From Nosema muscidifuracis (lineage: Eukaryota; Microsporidia; Nosematidae): a stretch of 64,000 nt of DNA. The stretch covers positions 620,001 to 684,000 of the forward strand of contig JAIOKI010000003.1 in NCBI GenBank assembly GCA_028335825.1, in the 5' to 3' direction. The notes below the pieces were generated by a model. That model was not told the DNA's origin, made no database searches, and was given only the letters and a program-made list of their open reading frames with translations. The translations under genes were made by a program, and so were the position numbers. Position 1 is the stretch's first letter; the number at the start of each line of letters is the position of its first letter. Below, in pieces: positions 57,390-64,000 of the stretch.

Positions 57390-58226
57390 ATGGTAAATCC
57401 AAAATTTAACAAAGATCTTGGACAACATATTTTAAAAAATATGGGAGCTATAGATACCATACTAGAAAAAGCTAAAGTTAAATCCACAGATATAATATTA
57501 GAAATAGGTGGTGGTACTGGAAATCTAACTATGAAAATGTTACCAAAATGTAAAAAAGTTGTTTGTTATGAAATGGATCCAAGATTAGCATCTGAATTAG
57601 TTAAAAAAGTCAATGCAAATAAGGAATATGCAAACAAATTTCAATTATTTATAGGAGATGCTATGAAACACGATTTTCCATATTTTGATATGTGCATTAG
57701 TAATCTTCCATACCAAATAAGTAGTCCTTTTATATTTAAACTACTTACTTACAATTTTAAATGTGCTTATATAATGTTTCAAAAAGAATTTGCTGATAGA
57801 TTAATTGCAAGACCTGGTTCTCAAAATTATTGTAGATTATCTGTATCTGTACAGTTATTAGCACAAGTTGATCATGTTTTAAAAATTAAGAAGAATTCTT
57901 TTGTTCCTCCTCCAAAAGTTGAATCAAGTGTTGTACGAATTGAACCTAAAGTACCTAAACCAGTACTTAATTTTGATGATTTTGATGGATTACTAAAGAT
58001 TTGTTTCTTACGTAAAAACAAAACTCTTATATCAAATTTTAGAGGATCTACTTTTTTACGTGAATTGAAAAAGAAAAAAAGATTTGAAAATAAAGATGTC
58101 GAAGAATTTATCAAAGGAATTTTGGAAAAGTTAGATTTATCATCCAAAAGACCTAATAAAATGGATACAGATGATTTTCTCGAACTATATCTCGAATTTA
58201 AAAAAAATGACATAGATTTTATATAA
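57390..58226 (+). CDS. DIM1: Dim1, 18S rRNA dimethyladenosine transferase
   Basis: Dim1 dimethylates two adjacent adenosines near the 3' end of 18S rRNA and is a quality checkpoint of 40S assembly. The 278-residue protein has the KsgA/Dim1 elements NKDLGQHILKN, the SAM-binding LEIGGGTGNLT, the catalytic SNLPYQISSPF, and VPPPKVESSVVRI; the C-terminal domain includes FLRKNKTL. Yeast Dim1 has 318 residues. The start at 57390 follows a weak motif, ATCCATG; 15 codons upstream contain no ATG. Confidence 0.96.
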   Translation: MVNPKFNKDLGQHILKNMGAIDTILEKAKVKSTDIILEIGGGTGNLTMKMLPKCKKVVCYEMDPRLASELVKKVNANKEYANKFQLFIGDAMKHDFPYFDMCISNLPYQISSPFIFKLLTYNFKCAYIMFQKEFADRLIARPGSQNYCRLSVSVQLLAQVDHVLKIKKNSFVPPPKVESSVVRIEPKVPKPVLNFDDFDGLLKICFLRKNKTLISNFRGSTFLRELKKKKRFENKDVEEFIKGILEKLDLSSKRPNKMDTDDFLELYLEFKKNDIDFI

Positions 58227-58232
58227 AATAAT

Positions 58233-58694
58233 TTAATTTTGTTTACGTATTCGTAATTTTATATCTTTAATTTTTCTTTCATTATCTTTTTTCTCTGCTT
58301 CTTTGTTTTTATATCGTTTTATATGCTCTTTTTTATTTTTCAATTTTATTTTATTTTTCTTATGTTTTTCTTCTTTAAATATATTTAAAGATTTATAAAC
58401 TGGTTTGTAAGTTTCAAATATTTTTATATGAGAAGTTTTTAAATTTTCTTTTGATGTATCACATGGAATTCCAAATGCACAAGTCACACCAGGATTGTGT
58501 TTAAAACATTCACCGTATTTATTAAATAAATCAATATCATTTTCTTTTAAATAATTTTTAATTTCGTTTATATATAATGGTTTACTTTTTATGTATAAAG
58601 TTAGATCTTTTATAAGTTCTTCTTTTTGTTTATCTAAATAATTTCCATTTATAAAAAGTTCTTCTATTTTTTTTAGATTTCCAGTTTTACTCAT
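58233..58694 (-). CDS. Hypothetical basic protein, 153 residues
   Basis: A soluble protein with a helical N-terminal half (NLKKIEELFINGNYLDKQKE), a short Cys-bearing middle segment (KYGECFKHNPGVTCAFGIPC) and a strongly basic, coiled-coil C-terminal tail from about residue 105 (KHKKNKIKLKNKKEHIKRYK). The tail resembles ribosome-assembly factors, and it converges on DIM1, but I recognise no family. The start follows TCCCATAAACTAAATG. Confidence 0.8.
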   Translation of the reverse strand: MSKTGNLKKIEELFINGNYLDKQKEELIKDLTLYIKSKPLYINEIKNYLKENDIDLFNKYGECFKHNPGVTCAFGIPCDTSKENLKTSHIKIFETYKPVYKSLNIFKEEKHKKNKIKLKNKKEHIKRYKNKEAEKKDNERKIKDIKLRIRKQN

Positions 58695-58759
58695 TTAGTT
58701 TATGGGATAGAATATTATTAAAAATATTACATAATAAATTAGCTATTTTTTTTAAAATT

Positions 58760-59035
58760 GAATATTTTTATCATTGAGTCTTTAATAAATTATATTAAAA
58801 TATTATTATCTATTTTAAAATGTTTTAGAATATTTTATATTATATTTTTTAGATAATTTATATTATCTTTTTTTAGAATATTAAAGTAATATTGCATAAT
58901 TTATTATTTCTTATATTAATATTACTTAGAATATTTAACTATTTTAAAATATCATTTCTTAAACTATTTTAAATTATTAAAATATCATTACTTAGAATAT
59001 TAAACTATATTAAAATATCATTGCTTAGAATAAAA
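58760..59035. repeat. AT-rich repeats downstream of the HECT gene
   Basis: Irregular units of TTTTAGAATATTAAACTATTTTAAAATATCATTGCTTAGAATA fill the gap between two genes. No gene is seen. Confidence 0.75.
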
Positions 59036-59064
59036 AAACCTCATTTTAATTTATACATTTAATA

Positions 59065-61398
59065 CTATAACAAAAAGAATCCTGCAGTCATTTCAAGTGC
59101 AGTTCTTAATTTTCTATCAAGTTTTTCTTTAGAAGAATATTCAGGTAACAATAAAGTATTAAAACATGTTTGAGACGAAGGAAGTCTATCAGTATCACAT
59201 CCATTCTTCATAATAACTAACTTAAGAGAACTTGATCCAGCTACTGGAATTCTATTATGTCCTGTAATAAATTGTAACAATTTTTTCTTCATTTTTTTAT
59301 TGTATGATTCAAAAATATCCCAGAAATATCCAATGATAGGTGAATTTTCTTCATAACCATTATAAGTTGTAGTAGATTTTATTTCTTGTATATTAAAATT
59401 ATTTGATCCAATAATTATCTTCTCCAATTCTTTTGGATCTAAATACGTTAAAATATCTTTATTAATAACAAAATAGAAACCTTCTCTTATTGCTTCAAAT
59501 TGTTTTTTAATTATTTTGTTGAGAAGTAGATCTGCATATTTACTAACAAATATTTTTACATTATCTTTAGTAACCTTCAATTCTTGATCATCTTCACTTA
59601 AATTAATATTTTTAATTTCTCCTGACAATAATCCAACTGTTATATTAAAAGTTAAATCAAGTTCATTAATTTCTTCTTCACTTAGAGATTTTAAATTCGT
59701 TAAAGATAAATGTAATTTTGGATCTATTTCTTTTAAATCATTAAAAGATGTTTTTCTATTTAATAACTTCTTAAAGAAAAATGAAGGAAATGGAATATTC
59801 AATACAACATTATTATATAAAGCTATTCCTAATATTTTACCAATACAATAATATCTCTCTAAATCTAAACAATCATTTCTAAGCCATATAGCATGTTCAG
59901 AAATATTAAAAAGAATATCATCATGTTTAATTTCATGACTCAAAAGTTGAAAATATTCTTTACGTATACCACCTGAATCAACTCCCTCTTCATTTTTAAA
60001 TGTAATACGTAATTGTTTATGCATATCTTCAAATCTAATACTTTCTAATATTTTAAAACTATCAAGATAAATATTTTCTCTGCTTACAGTTATAAAAAGG
60101 TAAGGTTCAATATGTCCTTCAAAAAGTGATCTAAAAAATGAATCTTGTAAAGAAGATTTCATTAAATCATTATTTTCTGCTTTAATTAATTCTGCCTTAG
60201 TATGTAAAGGAAGAATAAATGAATAATTTAACACAGTCTTTCCTTTTGTTCTATAAAATCTATATTCATCTTTAAAATGTATTTTAGAGCAAAATTGGAA
60301 TAAATAAAATTTCTTACAAGATAATATTTGATATTTCTCATTAAGAATGTAAATTGAATAAAATATATTCAGCATAGATTCTACTTTACGATTTTCTCTA
60401 ATATTTATATCAGTAAGAGAATTAAGTTCATTAGAAAAATTATTTACGAGACGATTTAAATCATTTTTATGAAACTTATTTTCAGTTAAACATAAAAAAT
60501 TATGATTTTTTTTTAAATTCGTCAAACAATTTTCCTCACAATTTTCGTATAATGTTGAATTACTCATATTTTGTTCGTTAATAATAACATTCTGAGGTTC
60601 ACCAAGAAGACAAGGAGAATCGTGACTTTTTTCAATAATTTGACTATTATTTTCAAATGTCACATTAATTACATCATCAGATTTATTAGATTTTTCTTCG
60701 TTCGATATTTTATTTTTCTTGAAATCACACTTCCTAAAATCACTGTTATGAATATTATCGAGTATTTGAGAAATAACAGATAAATGGTAATAGTCACTAC
60801 AAGAATAATCTGTAACCAAAGAATAAAGTCTTAAAATAAGGAGACCAAGATGATAATTAGGATTTTTATCATACTTTTTTATAAGGAGATGAACAATACC
60901 ACACACTAAATATTTATCTTCGTTATTTAAATTATTATCATTTATAAATTTACAAAAAAGATGTTGTGCATTATCTTGTTCAGTTATATTTAAATCTTCA
61001 ACTTCTTTTTCTAATGAGTGTCTTAAATTTCGTTTTCTATTTGTTAGATTAATTAAAGGATTATTTTCTTTCTTAAAATGCTTATCTGTTAAATCATGAT
61101 AAATATAAGGACTATAAGCATTTATATTACCATCACTGGAATATGATTTGAATAAATCTAAGTAGTAAAATAGCAAATCTAAAGACCAATTTCCTTTATC
61201 AATATATTTTGCAAAATTTATTTCTCCAGTTATTAGTTTGTTTATATTTTCACATAAAAATATATCATCATATTCAGCAAGAATATTTGATATTCTTTCA
61301 ACCAAACTATAATAATTATCAATTTTCCTGCAAAACATCTTAACGCAGTTTGTTTTTTTACATCCTGACATCAATTGTTTTGAATATTTATCGTCCAT
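59065..61398 (-). CDS. HECT ubiquitin ligase, UBE3A (E6AP)-like
   Basis: A 777-residue E3 ligase. Residues 10-26 (SGCKKTNCVKMFC) resemble the AZUL zinc finger that is the N-terminal hallmark of UBE3A. The middle is helical with a Ser/Asn-rich linker. The C-terminal HECT domain (about 430-777) includes FKNEEGVDSGGIRKEYF and ends NRIPVAGSSSL..DRLPSSQTCFNTLLLPEY, with catalytic Cys745 (compare AHTCFNVLLLPEYSSKEKL in UBE3A). UBE3A has about 850-875 residues. The start is the ATG behind CCCCCATTAATATATTATG, with an 11-base spacer. Confidence 0.92.
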   Translation of the reverse strand: MDDKYSKQLMSGCKKTNCVKMFCRKIDNYYSLVERISNILAEYDDIFLCENINKLITGEINFAKYIDKGNWSLDLLFYYLDLFKSYSSDGNINAYSPYIYHDLTDKHFKKENNPLINLTNRKRNLRHSLEKEVEDLNITEQDNAQHLFCKFINDNNLNNEDKYLVCGIVHLLIKKYDKNPNYHLGLLILRLYSLVTDYSCSDYYHLSVISQILDNIHNSDFRKCDFKKNKISNEEKSNKSDDVINVTFENNSQIIEKSHDSPCLLGEPQNVIINEQNMSNSTLYENCEENCLTNLKKNHNFLCLTENKFHKNDLNRLVNNFSNELNSLTDINIRENRKVESMLNIFYSIYILNEKYQILSCKKFYLFQFCSKIHFKDEYRFYRTKGKTVLNYSFILPLHTKAELIKAENNDLMKSSLQDSFFRSLFEGHIEPYLFITVSRENIYLDSFKILESIRFEDMHKQLRITFKNEEGVDSGGIRKEYFQLLSHEIKHDDILFNISEHAIWLRNDCLDLERYYCIGKILGIALYNNVVLNIPFPSFFFKKLLNRKTSFNDLKEIDPKLHLSLTNLKSLSEEEINELDLTFNITVGLLSGEIKNINLSEDDQELKVTKDNVKIFVSKYADLLLNKIIKKQFEAIREGFYFVINKDILTYLDPKELEKIIIGSNNFNIQEIKSTTTYNGYEENSPIIGYFWDIFESYNKKMKKKLLQFITGHNRIPVAGSSSLKLVIMKNGCDTDRLPSSQTCFNTLLLPEYSSKEKLDRKLRTALEMTAGFFLL

Positions 61399-61452
61399 AA
61401 TATATTAATGGGGGTGTTTTTATACTAAAAGTCCCTTTTCTTTTATTGATCA

Positions 61453-61484
61453 ACTGATACGATATTTTATTAAGGAGTATCAGT
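61453..61484. other. 8-bp perfect inverted repeat
   Basis: ACTGATAC (61453-61460) and GTATCAGT (61477-61484) flank a 16-base loop. It lies between the snoRNA candidate and the HECT start. On the minus strand it would sit about 38 bases after the snoRNA's 3' end and could be part of its 3' processing region or of a second small RNA. Confidence 0.5.
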
Positions 61485-61521
61485 AAAAGACTCTACTGGT
61501 AGGTAATATATTAAAAAAATG

Positions 61522-61583
61522 ATGCTTTCAGAGTAACTATGACAAAAAGTTATTAAACTGAATATGTTCTCATCATCAAGCAT
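61522..61583 (-). ncRNA. C/D-box snoRNA candidate guiding LSU rRNA helix 69 (snR63-like)
   Basis: On the minus strand, terminal stem ATGCTT (61583-61578) pairs perfectly with AAGCAT (61527-61522). Inside it lie the C box ATGATGA (61576-61570) and the D box CTGA (61531-61528). Directly upstream of the D box is GTCATAGTTACT, the exact complement of AGTAACTATGAC in helix 69 of eukaryotic LSU rRNA. The D+5 rule points to the second A of GUAAC, which by my reckoning is yeast 25S A2256, the snR63 target. A CCCC run sits at 61586-61589, just before the RNA, as before protein genes here. No clear internal C'/D' pair is seen. Confidence 0.82.
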
Positions 61584-61585
61584 AA

Positions 61586-61589
61586 GGGG
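61586..61589 (-). promoter_or_regulatory. C-run start element before the snoRNA candidate
   Basis: ACCCCTT stands two to three bases ahead of the snoRNA's terminal stem, in the same orientation as the RNA. It is indistinguishable from the element ahead of the protein genes (for example ACCCCTATG at ADA2). Confidence 0.6.
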
Positions 61590-61614
61590 TAGAATTTAAA
61601 TTATATTTATAGTT

Positions 61615-61800
61615 CAAAAAAAAATATTTTTTAAATATTTATATATTTTATTTGAAATTATATATAGATATTTGTTATTCATTTTTATTTAATATTATCT
61701 ATTTTCATGAATTGAATATTTGTTATTATATTTTATTTATAAGTTATATATAGATATTTTTTATTATCTATTTTCATTAGATTTGAAATTATTTATTTTC
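61615..61800. repeat. AT-rich repeats
   Basis: Three to four units of TTATATATAGATATTTGTTATT followed by ATTTTCATT. No gene lies between these and the Vma21-like stop codon. Confidence 0.65.
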
Positions 61801-61921
61801 ATTGAAAAATATTTTTTATTTAAAATCCTTTATCTCATTAAAGATATGAAAAAATGACACATCACATTGAAATCTTTTTATTAAACAATCAAAATATATT
61901 TATTAATATTTAAAAAAAAGT

Positions 61922-62155
61922 TCATTTAATCTTTTTACTCTTCTTTTTCTTGTGTATATTTAAGTAACATATCCAAAAAAACATTACTTTAAAAATCAAA
62001 ACAATAGCCAATGATAAATATGGAACATATTTTTGGATTTTAACAAAATATAAGGAGAAAAGGAATATTGTTATAGGAGTAAGAAACATCATAAAGAATA
62101 TTAGCATAAGAAGTTCTGCATGCTTAAATTTTGATTTATCTTTTTTATTTTTCAT
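61922..62155 (-). CDS. Vma21-like V-ATPase assembly protein
   Basis: A 77-residue protein with two membrane spans (LLMLIFFMMFLTPITIFLFSLYF and YLSLAIVLIFKVMFFWICYL), short basic ends and a C-terminal KKIK that fits a KKxx ER-retrieval signal. Yeast Vma21 is also 77 residues, has two spans with a Pro in the first, and ends in KKED. Vma21 helps build the V-ATPase membrane sector in the ER. The match is by architecture more than by sequence. The start is the ATG directly behind ACCCATG; 12 codons above it are excluded. Confidence 0.6.
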   Translation of the reverse strand: MKNKKDKSKFKHAELLMLIFFMMFLTPITIFLFSLYFVKIQKYVPYLSLAIVLIFKVMFFWICYLNIHKKKKSKKIK

Positions 62156-62339
62156 GGGTAAAATATTTTGATTGTTATTATATCTTATCAAATATATTTA
62201 TTGGTAGGAAGTAGATTTAATTAAAGGTAATATAAAATTTCCAATAATAATTTATATTGTATAATGATTGGTTGATTTATAATATATTTATCTTGATATA
62301 TTTGACATGTAGCATAAATAATCATAATATGTTGTAAAA

Positions 62340-62680
62340 TAAATAAAGGAGGATTTATCTATTATTAAAGAATTTTATCTATTAATAAATAATTTTTATA
62401 TATTAATAAAGAACTTTATCTATTAATAAATGATTTTATCTATTAAAAAAGGATTTTATCTATTAATAAAGAATTTTTATATATTAGTAAAGAATTTTAT
62501 CTTTTAGTAAAGGATTTTTATATATTAATAAATTTTCATATATAAACATAATTTAAATATTCTAGATTGTCTAATACAATCAATAAATAATTTTTATATA
62601 TTAATAAAGAATTTTATCTATAAATATATTTTAATTATAAATCTTATCTTTTAATATAACTCAAAATTTGTTAATAGTAA
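62340..62680. repeat. AT-rich tandem repeats
   Basis: About ten irregular units of AATTTTATCTATTAATAAA / TTTTTATATATTAATAAAG. The remainder of the 62156-62684 gap (to 62340) shows nothing I can name. Confidence 0.8.
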
Positions 62681-62684
62681 TTTT

Positions 62685-63551
62685 TTATTTTTTTCTACTG
62701 TAAACAATATATTTTACATTTTTTATATTATCTATATTGTCTAATACTTTAAATCCTCCACTTGTGTATTCAAATCCTTTATCATTATCAATTAAAATAA
62801 GAGAAATAGATTTCTCTTTTAAAGTAATAATTGAAGTAGGAATAAATCCATTAATCTTAGAAATATTCCCTGTCTGTACTAGAATAACATTAGGAATTTT
62901 CTTACAATTAATATTATTAATTAATGAATTAAAATCAACATCTTTTACTATTTCAAAATATCCTGCTTTCATACTTCCAATATCTTCTTGTATTTTACCT
63001 TGGAATATTTCAACTATTGGAGAATATTCAGGATAAATATTTTTAAAAGCTTTTCCTTTCTTTTGACTACTCCATGCATTCTCTTCAAAATGCATATAAG
63101 TACAAAGCTCTTGATGGATACTTCGTAACAAAAAAGTATATCCATCTTTCAAATCTGTACACTCTTCATAAGGGACATATTTTTCAACATCAACAGTCTT
63201 ACTACTTCTTATAGTATCCAACATATTAATCATTTTCTCTAGAACAGGATAATTATGTAAATCAGAAATCTTTTCTTTACAATTATCTAAGAAATTTGTA
63301 AAAGGACTTGCTGATAGAAGCATCATCATTGTAAAAAATGCATTTTCATTTTTGTATTCGTAGAGAAGATCTACAAATTTAAATTTATTTTTATTTAGTA
63401 GATTATCTTCACTAAGATGAAGTGATTTACCAAATGCTTTATTCTTAGATACTTTTAATTTAATTTCTAGTTGTTGGTTTATTAAGTGTAATTCTTCTTC
63501 TAAAGAAAGATTGTCTAAAAAGTGTACAGATAGGTTTGATTTAATTTTCAT
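62685..63551 (-). CDS. USP-fold protein lacking the catalytic cysteine
   Basis: A 288-residue protein with the outline of a ubiquitin-specific protease: YKNENAFFTMMMLLSASPFTNFL aligns with the Cys box (GNTCYxNSVLQCLxxTPxFRxFL), DLKDGYTFLLRSIHQEL with the QQDAxEFLxxLLxxLHEEL box, SPIVEIFQGKI with the xVxxxFxG block, and the ending GGFKVLDNIDNIKNVKYIVYSRKK with the terminal USP strands. The nucleophile Cys is Ala and no His-box GHY is visible, so it should be inactive, like USP39/Sad1 or the Pan2 pseudoprotease domain. Which of these it descends from I cannot say. The start follows ACCCCACATG. Confidence 0.68.
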   Translation of the reverse strand: MKIKSNLSVHFLDNLSLEEELHLINQQLEIKLKVSKNKAFGKSLHLSEDNLLNKNKFKFVDLLYEYKNENAFFTMMMLLSASPFTNFLDNCKEKISDLHNYPVLEKMINMLDTIRSSKTVDVEKYVPYEECTDLKDGYTFLLRSIHQELCTYMHFEENAWSSQKKGKAFKNIYPEYSPIVEIFQGKIQEDIGSMKAGYFEIVKDVDFNSLINNINCKKIPNVILVQTGNISKINGFIPTSIITLKEKSISLILIDNDKGFEYTSGGFKVLDNIDNIKNVKYIVYSRKK

Positions 63552-63689
63552 GTGGGGTGCAATAAATAAGAATTTTTTAAAAAGTGTATCTTTAGAAAAT
63601 AATTGGAGTAAACATAAAATTCGTTGATTAAATATTTATTAAATCTTTTTATCAAAAATTGATTACCACAAATGGAAATTAATTTAAAT

Positions 63690-64000
63690 TAGAAAAATAA
63701 AATTATATTAAATTTCTTAAAAAATCTCCTAATTTTTTTATAAATTTATTAAAGAATATCTTATCTTTTTTATAAATTTATTAAAGAATATCTTATCTTT
63801 TTTATAAATTTCTTAAGAATCTCCTATCTTTTTAAATAATAAAACAAACACTCATCTATTTAAAATAATTAATTTAATAAAAAATCTCCTATTTTTTATA
63901 TTACATTTCTTAAAGAATCTATCTTTTTAAATAAAAAAATTCTAAAAAAATTTTCTTCTTTTTTATATTACATTTGCTCTCCTATCTTTTTATATTACAT
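63690..64000. repeat. AT-rich repeats to the window edge
   Basis: Units of TTTTTTATAAATTTATTAAAGAATATCTTATC, drifting to AAATCTCCTATTTTTTATAT, run to the right edge. No gene or start motif is seen between 63552 and 64000. Confidence 0.8.

Noticed and set aside
61475-61584. A 36-codon frame behind ACCCCTTATG on the minus strand (MLDDENIFSLITF...)
   Set aside because: It covers the snoRNA stem, boxes and guide, has no protein-like pattern, and its ATG is the first half of the terminal stem. The RNA explanation accounts for more of the sequence.

Overview
The window reads as a piece of a microsporidian nuclear genome. It is extremely AT-rich. Its genes are eukaryotic, none shows an intron, most proteins are shorter than their yeast or human relatives, and nearly every start codon sits a few bases behind a C-run (CCC or CCCC on the coding strand), the start-site signature known from microsporidia. 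I cannot place the species. Gene spacing is generous for the group: many gaps of 300 to 1400 bases are filled with short AT-rich tandem repeats, which suggests one of the larger microsporidian genomes.

Layout, left to right. 1-8.7 kb: an unknown partial gene, proteasome ATPase Rpt1, a tRNA-Thr, a PTRHD1-type protein, TFIIF beta, a 37-codon membrane peptide gene, Krr1 and an unknown membrane protein. 8.7-20.6 kb: DNA topoisomerase II, unknown proteins, an SLC41/MgtE-type transporter, a heat-shock-factor protein, an AN1 zinc finger, tRNA-Ser, TFIIH subunit Ssl1 and a putatively secreted protein. After a 1.4 kb gene-free stretch, 22-34.4 kb: a DEAH helicase, a DHHC palmitoyltransferase, a Mad3/Bub1-like protein, Mcm7, Ada2, a possible exocyst Sec10 and ribosomal protein uS2. 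34.8-46.1 kb: a small membrane protein, Rrn3, tRNA-Val, Gpi1, Rpn8, a nucleotide-sugar transporter, an Eaf7-like protein whose 3' end is tandemly copied, an initiator-like tRNA-Met, a C2H2 protein, Uba4, KEOPS Pcc1, a bacterial-type cytidylate kinase and a p24 protein. 46.2-64 kb: an intron-bearing tRNA-Ile(UAU), a 42-codon gene, Gpi2, Ncs6/Ctu1, Pwp1, lysyl-tRNA synthetase, aminopeptidase P, Utp23, Dim1, a UBE3A-like HECT ligase, a C/D-box snoRNA candidate, a Vma21-like protein and a USP-fold protein without its catalytic cysteine.

The genes are mostly core housekeeping: proteasome and ubiquitin (Rpt1, Rpn8, HECT, USP-like), ribosome making (Krr1, Utp23, Dim1, Pwp1, uS2, snoRNA), transcription (TFIIF, TFIIH, Rrn3, Ada2, Eaf7, HSF), replication and mitosis (Top2, Mcm7, Mad3-like), GPI-anchor start (Gpi1, Gpi2) and tRNA modification (Uba4, Ncs6, Pcc1). 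No operons are evident; genes alternate strand.

The strongest new observation is a C/D-box snoRNA candidate at 61522-61583 (minus). It has a 6-bp terminal stem, perfect C and D boxes, and a 12-nt guide matching universal LSU rRNA helix 69, and it starts right behind the same CCCC motif that precedes protein genes. Other points of interest are a 68-bp duplication of a start region, four 103-bp copies of a gene's 3' end, and several very small genes marked only by the C-run. I saw no transposase, reverse transcriptase or CRISPR array.
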